DNA of 64,000 nucleotides from an uncultured Sutterella sp. (lineage in GTDB: Bacteria > Pseudomonadota > Gammaproteobacteria > Burkholderiales > Burkholderiaceae_F): positions 248,001 to 312,000 of the forward strand of contig CATVXH010000001.1 in NCBI GenBank assembly GCA_958347955.1. Direction: 5' to 3'. Shown piece by piece: positions 17,626 to 26,923 of the stretch. Both the position numbers and the translations under genes were made by a program. The notes beneath the pieces are model-generated. The model saw only the letters and a program-made list of their open reading frames with translations, searched no databases and had not been told where the DNA came from. The stretch's first letter is position 1. Each line of letters begins with the position of its first letter.

Positions 17626-18215
17626 AGTTCTTCAGGTTTTGGCTGACTCAGTATTAATTCACAAGTCTGTTGCGGCAGGCGCCGCATTGAGAACTCGCAT
17701 CCGCAGTAGAGTTGATTGTAGAACCCATTTTCCTTCAGGAGCTCATTTCTGCGTTGTTGCAAACCGCCTTTGCGCCAATTTTTATCCCAGAAACGTGTGC
17801 CGGGATAGCGATTCTGTGCGGCAAAACCCGCGCGGTTAATTTGTTCAATATCTTTCCAGCGGCTGGAGGCAAGCGTTGTTGTGAAAAGTTCAATGCCTTT
17901 TTCGCTAGCCATGCGCGCAGTTTCCCCCAATCGATAATTAAAACAAACCTGACAACGCTCTCCTCGTTCCGGTTGTAATTCCAAGCCTTTGATTTTTTCT
18001 TTCCATTCTGTGTGGTTGTAATCACCGTCTATGACTTCGATATTGAGTTTTTCGGCATAGCGCTTCAATTCATTTTTACGAATCAGGTACTCGGAGTTTG
18101 GATAAATATTCGGATTGAAATAAAAAAGAACCGGACGATAGTCGTTTTGCATCATCCATTCCAAAATGGCGCTTGAGCAAGGTGCGCAGCAACAGTGCAG
18201 GAGAACTTCTGTCAT
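17622..18215 (-). CDS. queH: Epoxyqueuosine reductase QueH
   Basis: QueH (formerly DUF208) reduces epoxyqueuosine to queuosine in tRNA and replaces the cobalamin-dependent QueG. The ATG at 18215 gives 197 residues starting MTEVLLHCCCAPC. The Cys-rich elements that bind the iron-sulfur cluster and a metal are present: HCCCAPC near the start, ERCQVCFNYR in the middle and YCGCEFS near the end. It completes the pathway begun by queA-tgt at 5.7 kb. It is separate from them and convergent with lgt, overlapping its stop. Confidence 0.92.
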   Translation of the reverse strand: MTEVLLHCCCAPCSSAILEWMMQNDYRPVLFYFNPNIYPNSEYLIRKNELKRYAEKLNIEVIDGDYNHTEWKEKIKGLELQPERGERCQVCFNYRLGETARMASEKGIELFTTTLASSRWKDIEQINRAGFAAQNRYPGTRFWDKNWRKGGLQQRRNELLKENGFYNQLYCGCEFSMRRLPQQTCELILSQPKPEEL

Positions 18216-18291
18216 AAAAATAGCGGTAGTAATAAGTATCAGATTGTTTGCGGCAATTGTATACTGCACGGATTATGTGAGGAAATAACGT

Positions 18292-18975
18292 ATGACCAAT
18301 ATTGAGGAAAATATAGCTCGGGTTAGGGCCAACATAGAGAAAGCTGCAAGCGGGCGGTCTGTAAAGTTGCTGGCGGTCAGCAAAACATTTTCTAATGAGG
18401 CGATTGAAGAGGCGCTCAAGGCGGGGCAGTTTTGTTTTGGAGAAAATTACGCCCAGGAGGGAGCCGCAAAGGTAGACTACTTTACCCAACATCATCCGAA
18501 CACGGCCATTGAGTGGCATTTCATCGGACCGCTTCAGTCTAATAAAACACGTTTAGTTGCCGAACGATTCCAATGGGTGCAAAGCGTCAGCCGTATTAAA
18601 ATCGCAGAGCGGCTGAGCCAACAGCGTCCTTGTTCAATGCCCCCACTCAATATTTTGGTTGAAGTCAACATAGATGAAGAACAAAGTAAAAGCGGGATTA
18701 GGGTTGAGCAATTACAACAACTTTTGTCTGAATTGGCTCCTTTGCCCAATCTTTGTCTCAGAGGCTTGATGTGCATCCCTAGGGCTGAGGCTGATTTGAC
18801 AGAGAAGCATCGAACTTTTTCGAAAATGAAAAAATTATTCGATGACTGCATTGCCAAGGGCTACACATTTGATACGCTTTCAATGGGAATGAGCGCGGAT
18901 TACGAGTGCGCGATTGAAGAGGGGGCGACGCTTGTGCGGGTCGGTTCCAGCATTTTCGGCGCCAGAACGTATTAG
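18292..18975 (+). CDS. yggS: PLP homeostasis protein (YggS/PLPBP family)
   Basis: A 227-residue single-domain TIM-barrel protein that binds pyridoxal phosphate and affects B6 and amino acid homeostasis without known enzymatic activity. The PLP lysine is in LLAVSKT (K31). FGENYAQE, WHFIGPLQSNK, LVEVNI and the C-terminal LSMGMSADYE and VRVGSSIFG are characteristic. GAGGAAA precedes the ATG. It is followed 17 bases later by proC, the most common neighbour of yggS in proteobacteria. Confidence 0.95.
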   Translation: MTNIEENIARVRANIEKAASGRSVKLLAVSKTFSNEAIEEALKAGQFCFGENYAQEGAAKVDYFTQHHPNTAIEWHFIGPLQSNKTRLVAERFQWVQSVSRIKIAERLSQQRPCSMPPLNILVEVNIDEEQSKSGIRVEQLQQLLSELAPLPNLCLRGLMCIPRAEADLTEKHRTFSKMKKLFDDCIAKGYTFDTLSMGMSADYECAIEEGATLVRVGSSIFGARTY

Positions 18976-18992
18976 AGATAGAAGGAGTTTTC

Positions 18993-19808
18993 ATGCAAAA
19001 AAGAATCGCAATGATCGGCGGCGGCAACATGGCCGGAGCTTTGGTGGCCGGGTTAGCGGCGGCGGGATATCCACGGAATCGGATCGATGTATTAGACCGC
19101 AATCAAAATAAGTGTGACCGTTTGCATGCCGACTATGGTGTCAATACCCATCTGAAGGTGGGGGATTGGCTCAGAGAGGCTGACGTTGTGGTTTTGGCAG
19201 TCAAACCGCAAGGACTTTCTCAGACCATTGAAGAAATTAAATGCTATTTCAACCCAAATGCCTTTTTTATTTCCATCGCTGCCGGATTAAGAATAAAGGA
19301 TATCGCCCGATGGTTGCAAAGTGACAAGTTGGTGCGCGCAATGCCTAATACTCCGGCATTGGTCAAAGCGGGAGTTGTGGGGCTTTATGTGCCGCAATGT
19401 CTCGAAGATAAAAAAGACATTGCCGTTGATGTTCTTTCTGCCATGGGTGAAATCATTCTTGTGCAAAGCGAAGAGCAGTTGGATTTACTTTCCACTGTGT
19501 CGGGGTCCGGCCCTGCCTATGTATTTCGGTTTATCGAAGCGCTTGAAGCGGCGGCGGTTAAGCGAGGCTTTGATTGCGCTGGTGCCAGGAAAATGTCGAT
19601 TCTCACTGTGTTGGGAGCAGCAAAGCTCGCCTCAAGCAGTACTGACTCTCCCTCGCAGCTTCGCGTTAATGTCACCAGTAAGGGCGGAACAACGGCGGAA
19701 GCGCTGCGAGTCATGGACGAGCATCAGTTCATGACAATGATGGACGAAGCCGTGCAAGCGGCTTATGACCGCAGTCAGGTTTTAGCCGACGAGCTAGGAA
19801 AACTTTAA
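18993..19808 (+). CDS. proC: Pyrroline-5-carboxylate reductase
   Basis: ProC makes proline from pyrroline-5-carboxylate with NAD(P)H. The 271-residue protein starts with the Rossmann motif IGGGNMAGALVAG, and has VVLAVKPQ, RAMPNTPALV and the C-terminal SGSGPAYVF and VTSKGGTTAEAL. GAAGGAG lies upstream of the ATG. Co-transcribed with yggS. Confidence 0.96.
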   Translation: MQKRIAMIGGGNMAGALVAGLAAAGYPRNRIDVLDRNQNKCDRLHADYGVNTHLKVGDWLREADVVVLAVKPQGLSQTIEEIKCYFNPNAFFISIAAGLRIKDIARWLQSDKLVRAMPNTPALVKAGVVGLYVPQCLEDKKDIAVDVLSAMGEIILVQSEEQLDLLSTVSGSGPAYVFRFIEALEAAAVKRGFDCAGARKMSILTVLGAAKLASSSTDSPSQLRVNVTSKGGTTAEALRVMDEHQFMTMMDEAVQAAYDRSQVLADELGKL

Positions 19809-19810
19809 GG

Positions 19811-19837
19811 AAAAAGCGGGCAAGGCTACTTGCCCGC
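19811..19837. terminator. Terminator between proC and oxyR
   Basis: A nine-base perfect stem GCGGGCAAG / CTTGCCCGC with a four-base loop. The T-run is on the minus strand, so it best serves oxyR, but it lies between two converging genes and may act both ways. Confidence 0.85.
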
Positions 19838-19844
19838 AAAGAGA

Positions 19845-20801
19845 TCAGTTGGGTGATGAAACGGAACTAACAGGAGGCAGATTCAATGTTTTACACCCTT
19901 CTAAATTCAGCTTGTTGACAGCTGTTTTAATAGCCTCAATAGCGGGCATTCGATTAAACGTTTTTCGCCAGGCAATGATGACTCTGCGAGTGGGCGCCGG
20001 TTTTTCAAAGGGCACTGCCTTAATAAGTTCGTCTCCGTGTGTTTCCTGCAATGCGGAAGTTGGCAAAACAGTGATGCCAAGGCCTTGAGCAACCATATGA
20101 TGGATGGTCAATAGCGATGAGCCCTCAACGGTTCGTTGAATAGTCGTGGCGGCGTTTTTACGGGGGGCGGATTCAGGGCAAGCTTCCAAAATTTGGTCGC
20201 GTAGACAATGGCCCTTGCCCAGCAATAAAAGTTTTCCAGACCGAACCTCGTCACGATGAATTTCAGTCCGTTGCGCCCAAGGATGATCGTGTGGGACTGC
20301 AACAACGAAATCTTCATCGTAAAGGGGCATGAACATCAAGCCGGGTTCATTTATCGGCAAAGCCATGATGGCGACGTCAATATCACCGGCGCGAAGTTGC
20401 TCAAGCAAATTGGCTGTGTAATTTTCCGACAGAATCAGAGGCATTTTGGGAGCGATATGAAGCATCTTGTGCACCAAACCCGGCATGAGATACGGGCTGA
20501 TTGTGAAAATGGCTCCCAGACGCAAAGGGCCGCAAAGCGGGTCTTTGCCTTGCACGGCTAGCTCTTCAATTCGCCTGACATCATCAAGAACTTTTTGCGC
20601 CTGCTCGACGATGGTTTCGCCGACGGGTGTCAGAGAGACTTCTTGAGAGCGGCGCTCAAAAATATGAACTCCGAGTTCCTCTTCCAACTTTCGCACCGCT
20701 ACGGATAACGATGGCTGTGAAATGAAGCACGATTCGGCCGCACGTCCAAAATGACGTTCTCTGGCAACGGCGATGATGTATTTCAGTTCTGTCAGAGTCA
20801 T
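19845..20801 (-). CDS. oxyR: Hydrogen peroxide sensing regulator OxyR
   Basis: A 318-residue LysR-type regulator with an N-terminal winged helix-turn-helix (about 2-60) and a periplasmic-binding-like effector domain. The redox cysteines of OxyR are at exactly the E. coli positions, C199 in GHCLRD and C208 in EACPE, so peroxide sensing by disulfide formation is expected. It starts four bases after the recG stop; recG-oxyR linkage is known in Burkholderiales. No divergent target gene is present. The nearby rubrerythrin and ridA are plausible but unproven regulon members. Confidence 0.93.
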   Translation of the reverse strand: MTLTELKYIIAVARERHFGRAAESCFISQPSLSVAVRKLEEELGVHIFERRSQEVSLTPVGETIVEQAQKVLDDVRRIEELAVQGKDPLCGPLRLGAIFTISPYLMPGLVHKMLHIAPKMPLILSENYTANLLEQLRAGDIDVAIMALPINEPGLMFMPLYDEDFVVAVPHDHPWAQRTEIHRDEVRSGKLLLLGKGHCLRDQILEACPESAPRKNAATTIQRTVEGSSLLTIHHMVAQGLGITVLPTSALQETHGDELIKAVPFEKPAPTRRVIIAWRKTFNRMPAIEAIKTAVNKLNLEGCKTLNLPPVSSVSSPN

Positions 20802-20805
20802 ACTT

Positions 20806-22860
20806 TTAAGCCTCCAAAAAAGCTTCGTAATTGCTTAACCATCGAGCAGCGTGGCGTTTTGCGCTGTCAGGATCCTCTTTTAGCCAGCGCTCGGCGAAGT
20901 TTCTCGCCGTCTCAAGTAGCGTTGAGTCTTTTTCTACGTCAGCGAAACGCAAAAGAGGAACACCGGATTGGCGTGCTCCTAAAAATTCTCCTGGTCCTCG
21001 GATTTCTAAATCGCGCTTGGCAATTTCAAATCCATCTGCGCTCTCGCGGATAACTTTTAGCCTTTCTCGCCCCGTCTCGGAAAGATCACCATAGAGTAAC
21101 ACACAAAAACTTTTCTCAGCGCCGCGCCCAACCCGTCCGCGCAGTTGGTGAAGTTGCGCGAGTCCGAAACGCTCGGCGTGTTCAATGACCATGAGTGTTG
21201 CGTTGGGTACGTCAACTCCCACTTCGATGACGGTTGTGGCAACCAATATGTCCAAATTACCGTCTTTGAATGACTGCATGACCTCTTGTTTATCTTCTGG
21301 CGCGAGGGCTCCGTGAACCAACCCAATGCGCAGTTCAGGCAGCCATTGCTTTAATTCTTCATAAGTTTGGGTCGCCGCGGTGAGATCAACTTTGTCGCTC
21401 TCCTCAATAAGCGGACATACCCAATAGACCTGACGTCCTTGTCTGACCTGCTCGTTGATGACTGAGATGACTTCGGCTTTACGTTTTAAGCTAATAAGTT
21501 TCGTGGTAATCGGTTGTCTTCCGGCAGGCAATTCATCGATTACCGACACGTCCAAATCGGCGAGGTAACTCATCGCGAGTGTTCGCGGAATAGGTGTCGC
21601 AGAGAGCATTAAGAGGTGAGGCAAGTGTTGATCGTGTTCTTGTCTTAAAGCCAATCTCTGTGCCACGCCAAAACGATGTTGTTCATCGACAATAGCTAGT
21701 CCGAGGTTAGCGAACTTCACACTTTCTTGAATAAGCGCGTGGGTTCCGACGATGAGTTTTGCTTGACCGTTTGCAATGGCGTTCAAACTGTCGTTGCGTT
21801 CCTTTGTTTTTTGTTTTCCCGCCAGCCAAACGATTTGAATGCCAAGAGGTTTGAGCCACTGCGAAATCTTTTCGTAGTGTTGCTCGGCGAGAATCTCAGT
21901 AGGAGCCATTAGGGCGGCTTGAAATCCGGCATCAATGCAAAGGGTAGCGGCTAACGCCGCTATGACAGTCTTTCCGCTTCCGACATCACCTTGTACTAAT
22001 CGATTCATTGGAACCGTGCGTGCCAAATCGGTTCGAATCTCAGAAAACACTCGTTGTTGAGCGGAGGTGAGGCTGAAAGGAAGTTGCTGAAAAAGCCGAT
22101 CTGTCGTTGGCGAAGTCAACGGAGAGATCGGCCAGGCACGATTGGTGGCTTTTAATGCCCGAGAATATTTGAGAGCGATTTGTTGCGCAACTAACTCGTC
22201 AAATTTTAGACGCAGCCATGCGGGATCAGTGCGCGCATCAAGAGCAGAAAGACTGGCTCCGACAGGAGGGTGATGGATATAACGTAGGGCATCGCCCAGA
22301 GCGGGTAGCTTCAGTTTGTTCAAAACGCTCTGAGGAATTAAATCTTTAATTTCTACGTCTAAAAGCGCTCTTGATATGCGTTTTCTGAGCCAATTTTGAG
22401 TAATCCCTTCACCAGCCGGATAAACCGGTGTCAAAGTGCTCGGTAAGGCCGTTCCAAGTAACGCATTGCGGATTTTCGGGTGAAGCATCTCTAGCCCGAA
22501 GTATCCGTCGCGGACTGGGCCGTAGAGGCGAATTTTTTGGCCGATTGCCAATTGCTTGATCTGTGAAGGGTAAAAATGCAAAAGGCGAACATAGAGTGTG
22601 CCGGTGCCGTCGGAGACTACAGCCTGAAGCTGTTCGCCAGAAGGACGTCTTACCCGATCACATCGAATCACTTCAGCCTCGCATTGCTGGCTTTGGCCTG
22701 CTTGTAAGTCACAGATTGGCGTAATCTTGGTCTCGTCTTCATAACGCAACGGCAAATGCAAAACGTAATCCCAATCTTTATTGAGACCGAGCTTGCTTAA
22801 GCGCTCTGACAGGGGTGCGAGCTTTTCGCCTTTTTTTCGCAGGTGCGTAGCCAGCGGCAT
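20806..22860 (-). CDS. recG: ATP-dependent DNA helicase RecG
   Basis: RecG remodels stalled forks and branched DNA. The 684-residue protein has an N-terminal wedge/OB region, helicase motif I GDVGSGKTV, the DEQHRFG motif II, LMLSATPIPRTL (motif III) and the C-terminal motifs ATTVIEVGVDVPNA and QLRGRVGRG. Length fits the family. Same-strand ridA upstream is 23 bases away and oxyR follows directly, so ridA-recG-oxyR may be one unit. Confidence 0.96.
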   Translation of the reverse strand: MPLATHLRKKGEKLAPLSERLSKLGLNKDWDYVLHLPLRYEDETKITPICDLQAGQSQQCEAEVIRCDRVRRPSGEQLQAVVSDGTGTLYVRLLHFYPSQIKQLAIGQKIRLYGPVRDGYFGLEMLHPKIRNALLGTALPSTLTPVYPAGEGITQNWLRKRISRALLDVEIKDLIPQSVLNKLKLPALGDALRYIHHPPVGASLSALDARTDPAWLRLKFDELVAQQIALKYSRALKATNRAWPISPLTSPTTDRLFQQLPFSLTSAQQRVFSEIRTDLARTVPMNRLVQGDVGSGKTVIAALAATLCIDAGFQAALMAPTEILAEQHYEKISQWLKPLGIQIVWLAGKQKTKERNDSLNAIANGQAKLIVGTHALIQESVKFANLGLAIVDEQHRFGVAQRLALRQEHDQHLPHLLMLSATPIPRTLAMSYLADLDVSVIDELPAGRQPITTKLISLKRKAEVISVINEQVRQGRQVYWVCPLIEESDKVDLTAATQTYEELKQWLPELRIGLVHGALAPEDKQEVMQSFKDGNLDILVATTVIEVGVDVPNATLMVIEHAERFGLAQLHQLRGRVGRGAEKSFCVLLYGDLSETGRERLKVIRESADGFEIAKRDLEIRGPGEFLGARQSGVPLLRFADVEKDSTLLETARNFAERWLKEDPDSAKRHAARWLSNYEAFLEA

Positions 22861-22883
22861 GGCAACACTCTCTTATAGATTAA

Positions 22884-23261
22884 TTAGATGCTGACAATCG
22901 CCTCGACTTCCACTGCGCCAGATTTGGGCAGGGCAGCGACTGCAAAGCAGCTGCGGGCGGGATAGGGAGCTTGACAATACTCTTGCATTACCGCGTTGAC
23001 GGCCGGGAAATTAGCCATGTCAGTCAGGAAAATAGTGATTTTCATGACGTTACTCATCGAGCCGCCGGCAGCTTCAATGATCGCCTTGAGATTTTCAAAA
23101 GCTTGGCGTGCTTGAGCGGTGAAGTCTTGCGGCAACTCTCCGGTTGCGGGGTCGATGCCCAATTGACCTGAGGTGAATAAAGTGGCTGTTCCTTTGGTGG
23201 CTTGAGAATAAGGGCCGATAGCGGCGGGAGCCTTGTCGGTATGAATGATTTCATGAGCCAT
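22884..23261 (-). CDS. ridA: RidA family enamine/imine deaminase
   Basis: A 125-residue YjgF/YER057c/UK114 protein that hydrolyses reactive 2-aminoacrylate formed by PLP enzymes. It shows AAIGPYSQA near the start, the substrate-binding Arg in PARSCFAV, and EVEAI at the end. GGAGATC precedes the ATG. Its 5' side faces the long noncoding region before frdA, so the two genes are divergent. Confidence 0.93.
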   Translation of the reverse strand: MAHEIIHTDKAPAAIGPYSQATKGTATLFTSGQLGIDPATGELPQDFTAQARQAFENLKAIIEAAGGSMSNVMKITIFLTDMANFPAVNAVMQEYCQAPYPARSCFAVAALPKSGAVEVEAIVSI

Positions 23262-23922
23262 GGTGATGATCTCCTAAGTTTCCTAATTGTGGTTTTACAG
23301 AATAACGTCGTTAATTGTAACTGTTGCGGCCTGTGTTAAGTCATAAAGAGAAGGTCTGTTTTTTGTCAAAAAGTTTATTGAATTTGATTTTGATCGTAGA
23401 GGAGCTTCTACGTGTTTTGACAGTTTGGTGTAAACTTCGGGTTAATCCCAATAGGTGTTCGCACTGTTGGCCTCTAAACTGCTCGCCGCTATAGGTGTGG
23501 TTGGAAGCGCTGGCGTTTCTGAACACGAATGGAGAAAAGTATGTTTTACCTTTAAGCAATTTCGTTTCGGGCTTCTGAGGACGACCGAGGCGGTATTTTG
23601 TACTTAAAGGTTGAACTTATTTTTGTAACAGCTGAATTCACAATTGGGTCCGTTGCGGTTTGACAAGCCGCAATTGACGAGTTCAGCGGAGTATTTGTCC
23701 GTGCTTGACGCGCGAGAATACGTCCCCTTAATGGATGTTAACGGTACCCTTCAGAGGTTGCCGCAGACAAAAGAGAGAGTGCATTCTCTTGGGTTTCCCG
23801 AGGTGGACGGTTCGGTAGTAGCGGTTGAGGCGAACATGGGGAACCTTTTTAAAAGACCCCTGCCGGGAAAGAACTTGAGTTCTTGACCGGTGGCCCTCTT
23901 GGATCAAGGAGACCAAGTAATT
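23262..23922 (+). other. Long noncoding leader/promoter region of frdA
   Basis: About 660 bases without a supported gene, between ridA and frdA. It contains an FNR-like site near 23384, an imperfect inverted repeat GGGTTAATCCC at 23439-23449, a hairpin TTGCGG/CCGCAA near 23653-23673, an AGAGA/TCTCT hairpin near 23775, and AAGAACT-TG-AGTTCTT near 23870-23886. Open frames on both strands in this region lack ribosome sites and protein character. The many inverted repeats suggest a structured 5' leader or several operators. Confidence 0.5.
23384..23397 (+). promoter_or_regulatory. Possible FNR-type binding site
   Basis: TTGATTTTGATCGT matches TTGAT-N4-ATCAA at eight of ten informative positions. 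Its place upstream of fumarate reductase makes anaerobic activation plausible, but the distance to frdA is over 500 bases and no matching promoter is certain. Confidence 0.35.
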
Positions 23923-25908
23923 ATGAAAATCATCTACACCGACGTGCTGGTGGTTGGTGCCGGCTTGGCTGGTTTGCGTATGGCAGTGGCTGCCAAGCGT
24001 CGCGGTCAGGACACCATCATCTTGTCGCTGGTGCCGCCCAAGCGTTCTCACTCGAAGGCCGCTCAAGGTGGTATGCAAGCTTCTTTGGGTAATGTGATTA
24101 AAGGTTTGGGCGATAACGAAGACGTCCACTTTGCCGACACGGTTAAGGGTTCCGACTGGGGCTGCGACCAAGAAGTTGCCCGTTTGTTTGTGAACACCTC
24201 CCCGAAGGCTGTCCGTGAATTGGCTGCCTGGGGTGTGCCTTGGAGTCGTATCACCCCGGGTGATCGTCAAGTGATCATCAACGGTGAACGCGTGACGATT
24301 ACCGAACGTAAGGAAGCCGCCGGCCTTATCGGTCAACGTGACTTCGGTGGTACGAAGAAGTGGCGTACGTGCTTCGTGTCTGACGGCACGGGTCATGCCA
24401 TGTTGAACGCTGTGAGCGACCGTGTGATCGCTGAACACATCCCGGTTGTGGAACGCGTTGAAGCTATCGCGTTGATTCATGATGGTAAGCGCTGCTACGG
24501 TGCAGTTGTCCGTGATTTGATCACGGGTGAATTGATGGCCTATGTGTCTAAGGCTACGGCAATCGCCGCCGGCGGTGCCGGTCGTCTGTTCCGTGTGACC
24601 ACGAACGCCGTTATCTGTGAAGGCACGGGTCACTCCTTGGCTTTGGAAACCGGTGTTGCCACTTTGGGCAACATGGAAGCTGTTCAGTTCCACCCGACGG
24701 GTATTTTCCCTGCCGGTATTCTTGTGACTGAAGGTTGCCGTGGTGACGGTGGCCTGTTGCGTGACGTTGACGGTCACCGCTTCATGCCGGATGTGGAACC
24801 GGAAAAGAAGGAATTGGCTTCTCGCGACGTGGTGAGCCGCCGTATGGAAGAACGCATCGCTCAAGGCAAGGGTGTGAAGAGCCGCTTCGGTGAACACATC
24901 TGGTTGGACATCACCTTGTTGGGCGAACATCACATTAAGCACAACCTCCGTGAAGTGTATGAAATCTGCCACTACTTCTTGGGTGTTGACCCGGTGAAGG
25001 AATGGATCCCTGTGCGTCCTGCTCAGCACTACACGATGGGCGGTATCCGCACCGACTATAAGGGTGAAAGCCGTCAATTGAAGGGCTTGTTCGCCGCCGG
25101 TGAATGCGCCTGCTGGGATATGCACGGTTTCAACCGCTTGGGTGGTAACTCCGTGGCTGAAACGGTTGTGGCTGGTATGTTGGTTGGCGAATATATTGCT
25201 GACTTCTGCGAAAAGCCTGAAAACGTTATTGATATCCCGACCTCTATCGTCTATGACTTCATCAAGCGCGAACAAGCTAAGCTTGATCGCTTCTGCGATG
25301 GCCACGGTACTGAAGACCCGGCTCAATTGCGCGCTCGCATGCAAGACATCATGACTTCCAAGATCGGTATTTTCCGTCGCGGCGCCGATATGGAAAGCGC
25401 TATCAGCGAATTGGAAGATCTGTACAAGCGTTCCTTCAACTCTGCCTGTAAGTCTCAACTTGGCGCCAACACTGAATTGACGTACGTTTATCGCACGCAA
25501 AAGATGTTGCGCTTGGCTTTGACGATTGCTTGCGGTGCTTCTGCTCGTACGGAATCTCGCGGTGCTCACTTCCGTGAAGACTACCCGGTTCGTGACGACA
25601 GCAAGTGGCTCAAGCGCACGTTGGCTTCCTGGAAGGACGAAAACGACACGTTGCCGACGCTTTCTTACGAAGATCTCGACGTCAACAAGATGGAATTGCC
25701 TCCGGGTTGGCGTGGTTATGGTGCCAAGAACTACATCGATCACCCGGATACGGCCAAGCGTCAAGCTGAAGTCGATGAAATCCGCGCGAAGATGGAAGCC
25801 GAAGGCGCCGATCGTTTCGCTATCCAAAACGCCTTAATGCCGTACGCTCACCTCTTGCCGAAGCGCTTGCAAGGTAAGAACGAACGTATTGATGAACCTT
25901 TGGCCTAA
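23923..25908 (+). CDS. frdA: Fumarate reductase flavoprotein subunit (Wolinella/Campylobacter type)
   Basis: FrdA holds FAD and reduces fumarate to succinate. The ATG at 23923 (661 residues) follows AAGGAG; an in-frame codon 33 bases upstream is not needed. It has the FAD motif GAGLAGLR (12-19), the covalent FAD histidine H43 in RSHSKAAQGGM, and the active-site motifs HPTGIFPAG and LTEGCRGDGG. Length and insertions match the epsilonproteobacterial menaquinol enzymes, not the 600-residue E. coli form. Codon use is extreme (Glu almost only GAA, Leu mostly TTG), typical of very high expression. frdB follows after 14 bases; frdC is at 55.7 kb. Confidence 0.95.
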   Translation: MKIIYTDVLVVGAGLAGLRMAVAAKRRGQDTIILSLVPPKRSHSKAAQGGMQASLGNVIKGLGDNEDVHFADTVKGSDWGCDQEVARLFVNTSPKAVRELAAWGVPWSRITPGDRQVIINGERVTITERKEAAGLIGQRDFGGTKKWRTCFVSDGTGHAMLNAVSDRVIAEHIPVVERVEAIALIHDGKRCYGAVVRDLITGELMAYVSKATAIAAGGAGRLFRVTTNAVICEGTGHSLALETGVATLGNMEAVQFHPTGIFPAGILVTEGCRGDGGLLRDVDGHRFMPDVEPEKKELASRDVVSRRMEERIAQGKGVKSRFGEHIWLDITLLGEHHIKHNLREVYEICHYFLGVDPVKEWIPVRPAQHYTMGGIRTDYKGESRQLKGLFAAGECACWDMHGFNRLGGNSVAETVVAGMLVGEYIADFCEKPENVIDIPTSIVYDFIKREQAKLDRFCDGHGTEDPAQLRARMQDIMTSKIGIFRRGADMESAISELEDLYKRSFNSACKSQLGANTELTYVYRTQKMLRLALTIACGASARTESRGAHFREDYPVRDDSKWLKRTLASWKDENDTLPTLSYEDLDVNKMELPPGWRGYGAKNYIDHPDTAKRQAEVDEIRAKMEAEGADRFAIQNALMPYAHLLPKRLQGKNERIDEPLA

Positions 25909-25922
25909 GGAGCTGACGAAAA

Positions 25923-26729
25923 ATGAGTGAAAACAATACCCAAAAGCAACATCGTCTGCTCAAGATCAGCATTTTGCGTTACAACCCCGCTGATCCGGCT
26001 AGCGTGCCTCACATGCAGACGTTCGATTTGGAAGAATCTGATTCGATGACCTTGTTCATCGCTTTGAACGAAATTCGTGAAAAGCAAGATCCTTCTTTGC
26101 AATTTGACTTCGTGTGCCGTGCCGGTATTTGCGGTTCTTGCGCCATGATGATCAATGGTAAGCCCGGTTTGGCTTGCCGTACGTTGACCCGTGACCTGCC
26201 GACGGAATTCACGTTGGCTCCGTTGCCGGCCTTCGAATTGATTGGTGACTTGTCCGTCAACACTGGTAAGTGGATGCGTAACATGAGCGAACGCATGGAA
26301 ACGTGGGTTCACTTGAAGGAAGAAGAAGTCGATATCTGCCGCAAGGAAGAACCGATGGATCCGCAATTGGCTGAAGATATTTACCTCTTGGACCGTTGCG
26401 TGGAATGCGGTTGCTGTATCGCTGGTTGCGGTACGGTTCGTATGCGTCCTGACTTCGCCGGTGGCGTGGCCATCAATAAGATCGCCCGCTTCCGCCTCGA
26501 CCCGCGTGACCATCGTAACGATGCCGACTACTATGAAGTGATCGGTGACGACAGCGGTGTGTTCGGTTGCATGTCCTTGTTGGCTTGCCACGACTTCTGC
26601 CCGAAGCAATTGCCGTTGAAGACTCAAATTGCTTTCATCCGTCGTAAGATGGCTGAACAAGGTATCCGCGGCTACGATAAGGTTTTGCCGACCCCGAAGA
26701 AGGCAATTCCTATCAAGGTCGTGAAGTAA
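25923..26729 (+). CDS. frdB: Fumarate reductase iron-sulfur subunit
   Basis: FrdB carries electrons from the membrane cytochrome b to FrdA. The 268-residue protein has the [2Fe-2S] ligands C65, C70, C73 and C85, then CVECGCCIAGCG (from 159) and CMSLLACHDFCPK for the [4Fe-4S] and [3Fe-4S] clusters. GGAG precedes the ATG. Codon bias is the same as in frdA. It is followed by a hairpin-rich spacer rather than frdC. Confidence 0.95.
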   Translation: MSENNTQKQHRLLKISILRYNPADPASVPHMQTFDLEESDSMTLFIALNEIREKQDPSLQFDFVCRAGICGSCAMMINGKPGLACRTLTRDLPTEFTLAPLPAFELIGDLSVNTGKWMRNMSERMETWVHLKEEEVDICRKEEPMDPQLAEDIYLLDRCVECGCCIAGCGTVRMRPDFAGGVAINKIARFRLDPRDHRNDADYYEVIGDDSGVFGCMSLLACHDFCPKQLPLKTQIAFIRRKMAEQGIRGYDKVLPTPKKAIPIKVVK

Positions 26730-26830
26730 TTCTCAAAACTTGAGAGAGGTTGTGAAGCATTGGAAACAGTGCTTCACGACCGATTGAGGGTTTTGAAACC
26801 CTACGAGAGGTCAATAGACCGACGATGATC
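26730..26830 (+). repeat. Hairpins between frdB and aspA
   Basis: Three inverted repeats follow frdB: CTCAAAACTTGAG (26732-26744), GTGAAGCA / TGCTTCAC (26752-26777, extendable to GGT/ACC) and AGGGTTTTGAAACCCT (26787-26802). None has a clear T-run. They may slow exonucleases or separate frdAB from aspA expression. Confidence 0.55.
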
Positions 26831-26923
26831 TTAAAAGGGTTATCGATTGACATCGCGTAGTTTTTAGAACGGAGACGCCTCAAAGACGCCTTCTTAATTG
26901 ATTTAACGAGGAGCAAAATAAAC

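Noticed and set aside
23644..23886. An 80-codon open frame in the frdA leader
   Set aside because: No ribosome site and an ordinary chance composition; the region is better explained as a leader with inverted repeats.
23728..25827. A 699-codon open frame on the strand opposite frdA (and similar long ones opposite aspA, dcuA, frdB and the DcuC-type gene)
   Set aside because: They are codon-aligned shadows. The sense genes avoid TTA, CTA and TCA, which would be stops on the other strand. The predicted proteins are low in hydrophobic structure, rich in His, Arg and Thr, and have no ribosome sites.
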